Of a DNA stretch of 17,491 nt, positions 6,534 through 14,688 are shown piece by piece; positions within the stretch are counted from its first letter, which is position 1; the number at the start of each line of letters is the position of its first letter. Source of the DNA: SOIA01 sp050116035. Its GTDB lineage: Bacteria; Acidobacteriota; Aminicenantia; Aminicenantales; Aminicenantaceae. The stretch lies in assembly GCA_050116035.1 (NCBI GenBank), contig JASFPJ010000029.1, forward strand, positions 1 through 17,491. The letters run 5' to 3'. Made by a program: the position numbers and the translations under genes. The notes below the pieces were generated by a model that did no database searches, was not told the DNA's origin, and was given only the letters and a program-made list of their open reading frames with translations.

Positions 6534-8291
6534 ATGAGAAGAAATAAACTTTTCATTATATTCTTAGGAATCACCCTCAGCCTGATGTTTCTGTCATCCC
6601 AGACTCTATCAACAGCTGAGGTGAAGCTGTCTTTCGACCACTTTTACAACAATGCGGAACTCACAGCCGCCCTTAAAGCGCTGCAAAAAGCGAATCCCCA
6701 GTTCATGAAAATGTTCTCCCTCGGAAAGACTCACCAGGGAAGAGATATCTGGGCTGTTGTTCTCAATAATCCCAAAACCGGTCCTGCAGAGCACAAGTCA
6801 GGTTTCTACATCGACGGCAACATCCATGGAAATGAGATCCAGGGGACAGAAGTCGCCCTGTATGCCATATGGTATCTACTGAAAAACTACGGAAAAACAG
6901 AGCTGGCCACGCGTCTCCTGGATGAGAGAGCTTTCTACTTCATCCCCACGATGAATCCAGACAGCCGGGATTATTTTGTCGACAAAAGAGAAGCCTACCG
7001 GACAGGCCTTATACCTCTGGATGATGACCGCGATGGAGTCGCGGATGAAGACGGCGCTGAAGACCTGGATGGAGATGGATTCATCACGACTATGAGGAAG
7101 AAAGATCCGAATGGAAGATTTAAAGCGCATCCGGATGATCCCCGCATCTTGATCCCAGTCAGACCCGGAGAAAAAGGTGAATATTCGTTGTTAGGAATGG
7201 AAGGCATCGACAATGATGGAGACGGCCGAATAAACGAAGACGAGCTGGGTGGTTATGACATGAATCGCAACTATGGATTCAACTGGCAGCCTCATTATGT
7301 CCAGTATGGAGCGGGGCCCTATCCTTTCTGTTATCCTGAGACTAAAGCCACCCGTGATTTCCTTCTCGCCCATCCCAACATCATGGGAGGTCAAGCTTTT
7401 CACAACTCAGGCGGGATGATTCTCAGGGGACCTGGAGCCAAAAACATGGGGGAATACCCGCTGGGTGACCGGAATGTGTATGACTACGTTGGAAAGAAAG
7501 GAGAAAAGATCATCCCCGGGTACAGATACCTGATTGTCTACAGTGACCTGTATACGGTCTTTGGGGGGAGCGTCGATTTTCTCTACAGCGCTCTTGGCAT
7601 CTACACCTTCAGCAATGAGCTGGATATGTCTCCCACATTTTCTATTCCCGTAGGAGCAGAAGCTGAAGATGAAGAAGTGGATGAAGAGGTCCAGAGGATA
7701 CGCAATTTGGCCGAGAGACTTGCAGAGATGGAGTACCACGACCTGATTCTCTTGGGAGAACACTTCGCTGATTGGAAGTCGTACAAACATCCTCTCTATG
7801 GAGATGTGGAAATTGGTGGCACAAAAATATACGGCAGCCGGGTTCCTCCTCTCTTCCAGCTGGCGGATACATGCCACAGAAACGCCGCCTTCTGTTTCTA
7901 CCATGCGGACCAGTTGCCGAGACTCGAATTCGACGGAGTGAAAGTCAAAAAATTGGAAAAGAACCTCTTCCAGATTGATGTGTCTGTGAAAAACACCCGT
8001 GTTACTCCGACCATGTCTGCGCGAGCCGTCCAGAACAAGCTCCACCGGGCCGACCGGTTAAAAGTCGACGGACAAAACATTAAGTTAGTTGCCGCCGGAC
8101 GTCTGTACGATAAATACCGTGGAATCACGAACAAAGTAAAAACAAGAGACAACTATATCTGGATTGAATCAGGGATTCCAAGTTTCGGTAGAGTCGAATA
8201 CCGTTTTCTGGTTGAAGGAAAAGGCAGCATAAAACTTATCTATGACTCGCTGAAAGGTGGATACTACGCAAAGTCAGTGACACTGAAATAA
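6534..8291 (+). CDS. Exported M14 zinc carboxypeptidase
   Basis: This 585-residue metallocarboxypeptidase presumably removes C-terminal residues from peptides outside the cytoplasm. It has a Sec signal (residues 1-28, cleavage near TLSTA). The M14 site is complete: zinc ligands His98 and Glu101 in HGNE, third ligand His290 (FHNSGG), catalytic Glu362 (FSNELD), Tyr340 22 residues before it, and Asn244-Arg245 in MNRN for the substrate carboxylate. The 72-residue spacing from His290 to Glu362 is close to carboxypeptidase A (74). Between the HxxE motif and NR lies an insert with Asp-rich calcium-type loops: DDDRDG and DLDGDG (163-182) and DNDGDG (226-231). A beta-rich C-terminal domain starts near 415 (HPLYGDVEIGG). 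Acidic residues at 376-386 (EAEDEEVDEEV) form an exposed loop. GGAGG at 6524-6528, 5 nt upstream, supports the start. The gap of 12 bp from the degenerate paralogue indicates one transcript and a tandem duplication. Substrate preference cannot be read. Confidence 0.93.
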   Translation: MRRNKLFIIFLGITLSLMFLSSQTLSTAEVKLSFDHFYNNAELTAALKALQKANPQFMKMFSLGKTHQGRDIWAVVLNNPKTGPAEHKSGFYIDGNIHGNEIQGTEVALYAIWYLLKNYGKTELATRLLDERAFYFIPTMNPDSRDYFVDKREAYRTGLIPLDDDRDGVADEDGAEDLDGDGFITTMRKKDPNGRFKAHPDDPRILIPVRPGEKGEYSLLGMEGIDNDGDGRINEDELGGYDMNRNYGFNWQPHYVQYGAGPYPFCYPETKATRDFLLAHPNIMGGQAFHNSGGMILRGPGAKNMGEYPLGDRNVYDYVGKKGEKIIPGYRYLIVYSDLYTVFGGSVDFLYSALGIYTFSNELDMSPTFSIPVGAEAEDEEVDEEVQRIRNLAERLAEMEYHDLILLGEHFADWKSYKHPLYGDVEIGGTKIYGSRVPPLFQLADTCHRNAAFCFYHADQLPRLEFDGVKVKKLEKNLFQIDVSVKNTRVTPTMSARAVQNKLHRADRLKVDGQNIKLVAAGRLYDKYRGITNKVKTRDNYIWIESGIPSFGRVEYRFLVEGKGSIKLIYDSLKGGYYAKSVTLK

Positions 8292-8754
8292 GCCGTCTTT
8301 CCTTTCTGAAAACATAATTTTATTTATCTTGAGTTGAGGGGAATACTCCATCTAATCTAAGCTTCTTGAGGAAGAACTCACAAACTTATTTCATCATTTC
8401 TATTTCTTTTTCTCTATCTATTGAACCTGAATAATCAGATTCTCCTCATCACCAAGGCAACTTTTTGTCTTCTTTTCAATTTTTTTTATCTAATATGTTC
8501 AATGTAAATACAATAATCAAAAATTCTTTATTAGAGATTTTGATTTTCAGGCTAAAAAGTAATCTTTTTAGTCTGTAAATACGTATTATTTATTGAATGA
8601 TTAGAAGAAAAGGAATAGAGGTCTATTTTTCAAAACAGAGGTTTCACCTCATCGTTCCATCCTGCCTATACTCCTGCCATGAAAACATGTTGCAGAAAAA
8701 TTTATATGGTGTCGAAACAAATAGAGTCAATATACATTCTGAGGGAGTGTTTCT
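8292..8754. other. AT-rich intergenic region (463 bp), no gene recognised
   Basis: This spacer separates the M14 operon from the DUF5916 gene. It contains no supported reading frame or RNA gene. I saw no strong terminator after 8291; the only clear hairpin is CTAAAAAG/CTTTTTAG at 8552-8571. A short GAGGT/ACCTC inverted repeat lies at 8638-8650. The ribosome binding site GAGGGAG (8741-8747) of the next gene is at the end. No convincing -35/-10 pair was found, although the DUF5916 gene most likely has its own promoter here. Confidence 0.6.
8552..8571. repeat. Perfect 8-bp inverted repeat CTAAAAAG-taat-CTTTTTAG
   Basis: CTAAAAAG (8552-8559) and CTTTTTAG (8564-8571) flank the 4-nt loop TAAT. It is too far (about 260 bp) from the end of the M14 operon to be its obvious terminator and too AT-rich to be a strong one. 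It could be an operator for the gene at 8755. Such AT-rich palindromes also arise by chance. Confidence 0.3.
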
Positions 8755-11427
8755 ATGATAAAAAAGTCATTATTCATTGCCATGATTCTTGTTCCTGTGT
8801 TGTTATGGGCCAAAGATCCCGTGAATAAAGGGCCTGAGCCAGAACCGCAAAAGACCGTTCAGGCTGTCCGGGCAAACGGACCAATCAGCATTGATGGTTT
8901 TTTGAATGAAGATGTCTGGCAGAAAGATGGCTACAGTGATTTCACCATGTCCGACCCAAACGATGGGGAACAGCCCACTGAAAAAACCGAAGTCTGGATT
9001 GCGTATGATGAAAAAGCACTTTATATTGCCGCCCGTCTGTATGATTCCGAGCCTGAGCTCATAAAATGCCGTTTGGGACGGCGGGATGATTTTGTGGATT
9101 CTGACTGGTTTATTTTTGCTGTGGACACCTATTATGACCGGCGTTCCGGATATCGTTTTGCTGTGAATCCTTCTGGTTCCATAGTCGATTGGACCCTGTA
9201 TAATGACATTTACGATGATAGCACATGGGACGGTGTATGGGATTGGAAATCCACAATCGATGAACAAGGATGGGTAGTTGAGATCAAGATTCCGTATAAC
9301 CAGCTTCGTTTCCCCAAAAAGAATGAATACGTTTGGGGAGTCGATTTTCGTAGACATATAAAGCGAAAGAATGAGGAAGTCGGATTTATCTGGGTACCAA
9401 AGGAAGACACGGCTTATGTCTCCCGTTTTGCCAAACTTATCGGAATCAGAGATATCCGCCCAGGACGCCATATCGAACTTCTCCCCTACGCCGTGAGTCA
9501 GGGTGAATTCAGTCCGGAAGAGGAGGGCAATCCTTTCGAAACAGGAAAAAATTTCCTGGCCAACACTGGACTCGACATGAAAATCGGTCTGAAGAGCAAT
9601 CTCACTCTTGACGCCACTGTCAACCCGGATTTTGGGCAGGTCGAAGTCGACCCGGCTGTCATCAACCTGAGCGCTTATGAAACTTATTACAGCGAAAAAA
9701 GACCTTTTTTTATTGAAGGAATGAACATTTTCGATGAATTCGGTCGAGGCGGCGATGCCTTTAATATGAACGTTAACTGGCCGAATCCGACCTTCTTTTA
9801 CAGCCGCAGAATCGGCCGGGCTCCTCAGGGTTATGTGACTCAGAGCGGATACGTGGATTATCCGGACAGGTCAACCATTCTTGGAGCATTCAAGCTTACA
9901 GGAAAAATGGGAAAAGGATGGAACTTCGGGTTTATCAACGCGTTGACTGCTCGGGAATACGCGGAGATTGATTCTAGCGGCGATCGATTTCATGAAGAGG
10001 TCGAGCCTTTTTCCTATTATGGAGTGCTGCGCGGCCAGAAAGAATTCAGCAAAGGCAAAAGAGGTATTGGCTTTTTAGCCACATCGGTTATTCGAGATTT
10101 AAGAAAGGATACACTTGCAGAAATTTTGAATGAGAGAGCCTTCAGCCTGGCTATCGATGGATGGACATTTCTGGATGAAAAACAACAGTGGGTCATCACC
10201 GGCTGGCTGGGAGGCACCCGGGTAGAGGGAAGCCAGGATGCCATTTCCAGGCTGCAGCGCTCTTCTCTCCATTATTACCAAAGACCGGATGCCACCCATA
10301 TCGAAGTCGACCCCAATGCGACCTCTCTTATGGGTTGGGGAGCACGTGTTGCCATAAATAAGCAGAAGGGAAGATTCCTTTTAGGCGTGGGGATTGGTGC
10401 TCTGTCCCCTGGCTTTGACCCGAATGACATCGGATTCCAGTTCGGCTCTTCTGACATTATTAACTATCATATGGTTATGGCTTACAGATGGCCCCATCCG
10501 GGCAAAGTCTTCCGGAATGTCATCATCTACGGGGGGCCGTTTGGCACCTATGATTTTGGCGGCAACAAGACTTGGCAAGGAGTCCTTGCTGTTGTCGAAG
10601 GACAATTCCTGAACTACTGGAGTTTTAACACGATGGTGGCTTTTAATCCCAAATCGGTGAGCAAAACTCTGACAAGAGGAGGGCCTCTTGCCCGCGTCCC
10701 GGAAGGATTCCAAATCGATTTTGGGATGAACACAGACAGCCGCAAACCGGTAGTGATTTCGGGAGGGACTGGCTTCTACAAAAGGCCGGATTGGTGGGGG
10801 AGCTATTCCTGGGGAGGCGGTGTTTCTCTCCGCTGGAAGCCGAGAAGCAATATCAGCTTCTCTATCGGCCCTTCGTATTCTGTTGAGGAATCCCCCACAC
10901 AGTGGGTGAGACGAGTGGATGACCCGTTGATGACCGAAACTTTTGGAACGAGGTACGTATTCGGCCATATCCATCAAAGAGTCCTCTCCGGCTCCATCAG
11001 ACTCAATTGGACCTTGACACCCAAGCTGACTCAGCAGCTCTACCTCCAACCCTTCCTGGCTATCGGCCATTACGATGAATTCAAGGAACTCGCTCGACCA
11101 AGATCATTTGACTACAACGTTTACGGTGAAGGCAACTCAACTATCTCCTTTATAGACGACTATTATTATGCTGATCCTGACGGTCCTGGCCTTGCTCCAG
11201 AGTTTTCTTTCTATAATCCAGATTTCAATTACAAATCTCTTCGCGGAACGATTGTTCTCAGGTGGGAATACATGCCTGGTTCAAGGCTCTATTTTGTCTG
11301 GACTCAGAATCGAGCTGACTTTTCTAATCCGGGAGATTTTAATTTCAGACGTGATATCGGAGACCTATTCACCGCTCCAGGAGATAATGTCTTCCTGATT
11401 AAAGTTTCTTACCGTTGGAACATCTGA
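8755..11427 (+). CDS. CBM9-like + DUF5916 outer-membrane beta-barrel protein
   Basis: This 890-residue exported protein has a Sec signal (MIKKS, hydrophobic to about 18, cleavage near LLWA). Residues about 35-240 match the family-9 carbohydrate-binding-module-like domain: IDGFLNEDVWQ (46-56), EVWIAYDEKALYIAARLYD (79-97) and GYRFAVNPSG (132-141). Then comes a DUF5916 region with its signature VNPDFGQVEVDP (289-300) and YYSEKRPFFIEG (311-322). The rest alternates short hydrophobic/aromatic strands, ending in FLIKVSYRWNI, an aromatic-rich C-terminus typical of BAM-inserted outer-membrane barrels. Family function is not established; a role in binding or uptake of polymers is only plausible. GAGGGAG, 7 nt upstream, supports the start. 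It has its own 463-bp upstream region and is convergent with pmbA. Length and domain order are normal for the family. Confidence 0.9.
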   Translation: MIKKSLFIAMILVPVLLWAKDPVNKGPEPEPQKTVQAVRANGPISIDGFLNEDVWQKDGYSDFTMSDPNDGEQPTEKTEVWIAYDEKALYIAARLYDSEPELIKCRLGRRDDFVDSDWFIFAVDTYYDRRSGYRFAVNPSGSIVDWTLYNDIYDDSTWDGVWDWKSTIDEQGWVVEIKIPYNQLRFPKKNEYVWGVDFRRHIKRKNEEVGFIWVPKEDTAYVSRFAKLIGIRDIRPGRHIELLPYAVSQGEFSPEEEGNPFETGKNFLANTGLDMKIGLKSNLTLDATVNPDFGQVEVDPAVINLSAYETYYSEKRPFFIEGMNIFDEFGRGGDAFNMNVNWPNPTFFYSRRIGRAPQGYVTQSGYVDYPDRSTILGAFKLTGKMGKGWNFGFINALTAREYAEIDSSGDRFHEEVEPFSYYGVLRGQKEFSKGKRGIGFLATSVIRDLRKDTLAEILNERAFSLAIDGWTFLDEKQQWVITGWLGGTRVEGSQDAISRLQRSSLHYYQRPDATHIEVDPNATSLMGWGARVAINKQKGRFLLGVGIGALSPGFDPNDIGFQFGSSDIINYHMVMAYRWPHPGKVFRNVIIYGGPFGTYDFGGNKTWQGVLAVVEGQFLNYWSFNTMVAFNPKSVSKTLTRGGPLARVPEGFQIDFGMNTDSRKPVVISGGTGFYKRPDWWGSYSWGGGVSLRWKPRSNISFSIGPSYSVEESPTQWVRRVDDPLMTETFGTRYVFGHIHQRVLSGSIRLNWTLTPKLTQQLYLQPFLAIGHYDEFKELARPRSFDYNVYGEGNSTISFIDDYYYADPDGPGLAPEFSFYNPDFNYKSLRGTIVLRWEYMPGSRLYFVWTQNRADFSNPGDFNFRRDIGDLFTAPGDNVFLIKVSYRWNI

Positions 11428-11545
11428 TTAAAACGCTGAGGAAAATCTCTGACTAAAAGGATTAAGGGATTTTAAAGCCTCATCCCCTCTAGTCCCGCTC
11501 CTCTTCTGACTCTTTTAAGAGGGTTCTTTATTTCTTTAACTGAGT

Positions 11546-11583
11546 AAAGACTTAATCCGGTCTTACCTGGATGAAGAGTCTTT
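11546..11583. terminator. Candidate bidirectional terminator hairpin between convergent genes
   Basis: AAAGACT (11546-11552) pairs with AGTCTTT (11577-11583), and inner ATCC pairs with GGAT, leaving a small internal loop and a ~10-nt apical loop. On the plus strand the hairpin is followed by CTATTTTCC. It sits directly against the pmbA stop codon and about 120 bp after the DUF5916 stop. The T-tract is poor, so intrinsic termination is plausible but not strong. Confidence 0.4.
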
Positions 11584-12918
11584 CTATTTTCCTCCGATCT
11601 GCATCGATTTGATGCGGAAAGTCGGGGCAGTGAAACTCCGGTTCAAATCGAGGTCATTCCCGACCATATCAATTCCGTTCAGCATCTCGAAGGCATTTCC
11701 AGCGACCGTTAACCCTTTGACTGGAAACGCGATCTTTCCGTTTTCCACCCAGAAGCCGGAAGCTCCTCCGCTGAAATTTCCATTCACAGGATTTATTCCG
11801 TAGCCAGTCACGCCTTTGAGCAACAGCCCGGCTTTTGTGGCCTTGACGATCTCATCAGGGGAGCCCTTCCCCGCAACCATGAAGAAATTATGCGCACCTA
11901 TTCCAGGTAAACTCGTAAATCCTCTTCTAGAAGCGTTTCCTGTGCTTCTCACTCCAGCTCGCTTGGCCACGATGGTGTTGTACATAAAGCCTTTCAGGAC
12001 GCCTTTATCCACTATTATCCTCTTCTGAGTGGGAACCCCTTCTCCATCAAAGGGGACACTGCCCATCCCTTTTGGCCGTGTTCCATCATCAATGATTGTG
12101 ATCAGCTCCGAGGCAATTTTTTGATCCAACTTCTCTCTGAGAAAGCTGGCTCCCTGGAGGACTCGCTCCCCGTTGACTGCGGCCAAAATTCCTCCCAAGA
12201 TAGCGCGGGCCACATCCGGATCGAAAACAACAGAGGCCTTCTGGGTTTTGACCATTTGAGGATCGAGCATTTCATACGCATCTTTCGCTGCTTTTTGAGC
12301 TATTTCTTCCGCAGGTTTGAGATCCGCAAAAAAGCGCCTCGAACAGGATTCTCCTCCAGTGGATTTCTGGTCACCTTTTTCCGCAACGACTGAGACTCCA
12401 AAACCACAACCCGATTCCTTGAAATTTTTTGCAAGCCCGTTCGAATTGGCAAGGAATATTTCTCCTTCGCCTTCCGAAAAGGAAGCTCCGGAACTCTTAG
12501 TGATTCTAGAATCCTTCATGGCCAACATTTCGACTTTTTTCGCCAACTCGATTTTCTTCTCCATCGGAACCTGGCTTATCTGGGGATCGTAAAGGCCTTC
12601 AACTTTTGTGACACCTTTATCATCAGGAAGTACATTGTTTTCATCAGGAGTTGTATTCGCAGCAAACCGAACAGCACTGTCAACAGCATTATCTAACGCT
12701 TTTTTCTCGAAATCGTTGCAACTGGAAAAAGCCATTTTTCCCTTGACAAAAACTCGAAATCCGACTCCATGAGTCGCGGCTTCCTGCACGGTCTCGATAT
12801 CTCCATTACGGACTCGGATACTGAGGTTGCGACCTGATTCTATGAAAACTTCTGCCTGGTCGGCACCCTTTGTCAAACACTTTTTAACCAGTTCTTCTGC
12901 CAATGCTTTATAGTCCAT
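11584..12918 (-). CDS. pmbA: PmbA/TldE-type subunit of TldD-TldE protease
   Basis: This 444-residue protein is the usual length for PmbA/TldE, the partner of TldD. In the studied E. coli system the two form a heterodimeric metalloprotease that degrades unfolded peptides and matures some peptide products; TldE itself lacks the zinc motif. This copy likewise has no HExxxH. Family features visible are AEVFIESGRNLSIRVRNG near residues 20-40, VGFRVFVKGKMAFSS (52-66 region), GEGVPTQKRIIVDKGVLKG in the middle and a C-terminal GLTVAGNAFEMLNGI...GNDL block followed by FTAPTFRIKSMQIGGK. No signal peptide is present: it begins MDYKALAEELVKK with a soluble helix. AAGGAGAT 4 nt upstream supports the ATG. 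It follows tldD by 25 bp, so the two are co-transcribed. The partner carries an export signal, making this protein's location an open question. Confidence 0.9.
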   Translation of the reverse strand: MDYKALAEELVKKCLTKGADQAEVFIESGRNLSIRVRNGDIETVQEAATHGVGFRVFVKGKMAFSSCNDFEKKALDNAVDSAVRFAANTTPDENNVLPDDKGVTKVEGLYDPQISQVPMEKKIELAKKVEMLAMKDSRITKSSGASFSEGEGEIFLANSNGLAKNFKESGCGFGVSVVAEKGDQKSTGGESCSRRFFADLKPAEEIAQKAAKDAYEMLDPQMVKTQKASVVFDPDVARAILGGILAAVNGERVLQGASFLREKLDQKIASELITIIDDGTRPKGMGSVPFDGEGVPTQKRIIVDKGVLKGFMYNTIVAKRAGVRSTGNASRRGFTSLPGIGAHNFFMVAGKGSPDEIVKATKAGLLLKGVTGYGINPVNGNFSGGASGFWVENGKIAFPVKGLTVAGNAFEMLNGIDMVGNDLDLNRSFTAPTFRIKSMQIGGK

Positions 12919-12943
12919 TGTTATCTCCTTTCATTCGTTTCGC

Positions 12944-14458
12944 TCATCTTCTTGCTCTGCTGCCACCCACGTTTATGCCGCGAATCCTGACCGTGGGTTG
13001 TCCGGCCGTCACTTCGGCGGCCTGGCCTTTTCCACATATTCCTGGACCAAAATCGAGGTCATCTCCGACAGCATCTATGTTTGAAATGACATCCAAGCAG
13101 TTGCCGATCAGAGTGGCTCCTTTCACAGGAGTGGTTTTCTTCCCGTTTTCGATCAAATACGCTTCGCGACAAGTGAAATTAAACATTCCTGTGACTGGAT
13201 TGACACTTCCTCCACTCAAGCTCTGCACGTATAAGCCGCTTTTTGTCGAGGCTAGAATATCTCCAGGTTTATCCTTACCCTTTTCAATAAAAGTGTTTGT
13301 CATCCGCGGTATTGGGAGGTATCGGAAGCTTTCGCGCCTCCCATTCCCTGTGCGCTCCATCTTCAACTGTTTGGCCGAAAGGATATCGGTCATGAATTTC
13401 ACGAGAACACCATCTTTGATCAAAACATTCTGTCTCATCTGGGTTCCCTCGTCGTCGAAATTTGTAGTTCCGCGGAAATTGGGCAGAGTTCCGTCATCGA
13501 CCATTGTGAAAACATCACTGGCCACTTTTTGTCCGAGTTTCCCACTGAATGCCCCGGTTTTTCTGGCAATGATATCGCCTTCCAGAGGATGGCCCACAGC
13601 TTCGTGGACGAGCACGCCACCCCATCCGTTCTGCATCACCACATCCATTATTCCAGCCGGCGCATCTTTGGCTTCAAGCATGGCGATAGATTCTCGGGCG
13701 CATGTCTGTGCCACCTCTTCAGGAGTCACGGCATCAAACATTTCAAAGCCAGAATGGCGACTGAGCCTCTCTCGTCCCATATGCCGGGTGTTGTTTCCTA
13801 CTCCTAAAGTCTGGACGATAAAGAACAACAGAGGCAGCTCATCGTTCAGCATCAGTCCCTCACTGTTGGCAATGGTTCTTCCCCGGATTTCATCGTAGTA
13901 GCTGATCGAGGCCATCTGAATTCTCGAGTCATAATCCAATGCTGCCTGGTTCGCCCGTTTCATCACACTTATTCTTCTCTCATCTGCAATTCTTTCGAGA
14001 GGGAGTTTGACCGTCACATAAGATTCCCGGCTTTCTTTTTTCACTTTGATAGGCCCGACTGCCTTGCCTTCAGTAGCAACGAATGAAGCGATCTCTGCGG
14101 CCCTCATCAGCTTATCATCCGTGATTTCATCTGTGTAGGCAAATCCAGTTTTATCCCCGGATATGACACGCACACCCGCACCCTGACTTATCCCGAAAAC
14201 TGCACTTTTGAACTTGGACTCCTCCATCAGTATACGGCGGGATATCCTGTTCTCCACATAAACATCTGCAAATTCCCCACCTTTTTCAAGAGCTCGTGCA
14301 ATGACTCTATCATAGTTTAACTGGGGCGGAGCACTTTTACATGATAATAACTGTGTCAACAGAGAAGGTGCGGCCGCAAGGGCAATTCCTCCTTTGAGGC
14401 CTGTTTCGAGAAATTTCCGACGTGGAATTTCCTCCACAAAAAACTTTTTTAATTTCAT
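12944..14458 (-). CDS. tldD: TldD-type metalloprotease subunit with Tat lipoprotein signal
   Basis: This 504-residue TldD-family protein carries the zinc protease motif HEAVGH (His285, Glu286, His290) in VLVHEAVGHPLEGD and the later Cys475 in GICGKGQ, which serves as a metal ligand in studied TldD. TldD-type C-terminal features VTAGQPTVRI and NVGG follow. Unlike the cytoplasmic E. coli protein it begins with a twin-arginine signal: IPRRKFLETG (residues 11-20, Arg13-Arg14), a hydrophobic stretch to about 38, and a lipobox-like LLSC with Cys40. It is therefore probably exported folded and may be lipid-anchored. The open frame reaches a TTG at 14464, but that abuts the Shine-Dalgarno sequence; ATG 14458 is correctly spaced. 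It is first in the tldD-pmbA operon. No truncation is seen. Substrates are unknown. Confidence 0.92.
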   Translation of the reverse strand: MKLKKFFVEEIPRRKFLETGLKGGIALAAAPSLLTQLLSCKSAPPQLNYDRVIARALEKGGEFADVYVENRISRRILMEESKFKSAVFGISQGAGVRVISGDKTGFAYTDEITDDKLMRAAEIASFVATEGKAVGPIKVKKESRESYVTVKLPLERIADERRISVMKRANQAALDYDSRIQMASISYYDEIRGRTIANSEGLMLNDELPLLFFIVQTLGVGNNTRHMGRERLSRHSGFEMFDAVTPEEVAQTCARESIAMLEAKDAPAGIMDVVMQNGWGGVLVHEAVGHPLEGDIIARKTGAFSGKLGQKVASDVFTMVDDGTLPNFRGTTNFDDEGTQMRQNVLIKDGVLVKFMTDILSAKQLKMERTGNGRRESFRYLPIPRMTNTFIEKGKDKPGDILASTKSGLYVQSLSGGSVNPVTGMFNFTCREAYLIENGKKTTPVKGATLIGNCLDVISNIDAVGDDLDFGPGICGKGQAAEVTAGQPTVRIRGINVGGSRARR

Positions 14459-14464
14459 ATCCAA

Positions 14465-14470
14465 CCTCTT
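14465..14470 (-). promoter_or_regulatory. Ribosome binding site that fixes the tldD start at 14458
   Basis: AAGAGG (minus strand, 14470-14465) lies 6 nt before ATG 14458. An in-frame TTG at 14464-14462 touches the site directly and could not be used with it, so the ATG gives the true N-terminus. Confidence 0.75.
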
Positions 14471-14485
14471 TTCAGTAAAATTTTT

Positions 14486-14518
14486 AGATATTATATCTCA
14501 CAGAGATTATATAAGCAA
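14486..14518 (-). promoter_or_regulatory. Candidate tldD-pmbA promoter overlapping a palindrome
   Basis: On the minus strand TTGCTT (14518-14513), a 17-bp spacer and a perfect TATAAT (14495-14490) are in sigma-70 arrangement, giving a short leader of about 25 nt. A second TATAAT lies at 14511-14506. The proximal -10 is embedded in the 13-bp palindrome AGATATTATATCT (14486-14498), which could be an operator or simply AT-rich coincidence. Confidence 0.42.
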
Positions 14519-14605
14519 AATGGGATAAAAAGAAAGAAGGGCAAGATTTTTTTACAAAAAAGTTGCCTGTTGGACTCGCTCAGTAATTCAGTAACGTTTT
14601 TATCA

Positions 14606-14672
14606 TCCCATTACGAACGGAGTGAAGCATCCTTATGCAAGTGTCATTACCAAAAGAGTTACTTAATCACCT
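14606..14672. repeat. Diverged, inverted relative of the short dispersed repeat
   Basis: Read on the minus strand, GGATGCTTCACTCCGTTCG followed by TAATGGG (about 14632-14607) resembles the TGCCACGTCACTTCG...GCAATGACA core of the units at 741-853. A second, weaker unit begins CATTAC at 14645, about 37 bp from the first CATTAC at 14608, so two degenerate tandem units seem present. The patch ends with CCTGACCCC (14670-14678), next to the TolC stop codon. It occupies the spacer between tldD and the TolC-family gene. No reading frame is involved. Confidence 0.4.
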
Positions 14673-14688
14673 GACCCCTTTTAATGTT

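Noticed and set aside
7407..8045. 212-residue minus-strand open frame inside the active M14 gene
   Set aside because: It is antisense to conserved M14 sequence including the third zinc His and catalytic Glu; no family resemblance.
8803..9471. 222-residue minus-strand open frame at the start of the DUF5916 gene
   Set aside because: It is a mirror of the CBM9-like domain, with no supporting features.
10381..11070. 229-residue minus-strand open frame inside the DUF5916 gene
   Set aside because: It is a shadow of a well-supported coding frame; no motif, signal or ribosome binding site was seen.
12903..13898. 331-residue open frame on the plus strand opposite tldD
   Set aside because: It lies antisense to a gene with complete TldD motifs, has Ser/Pro-rich composition without recognisable domains and no ribosome binding site of its own.
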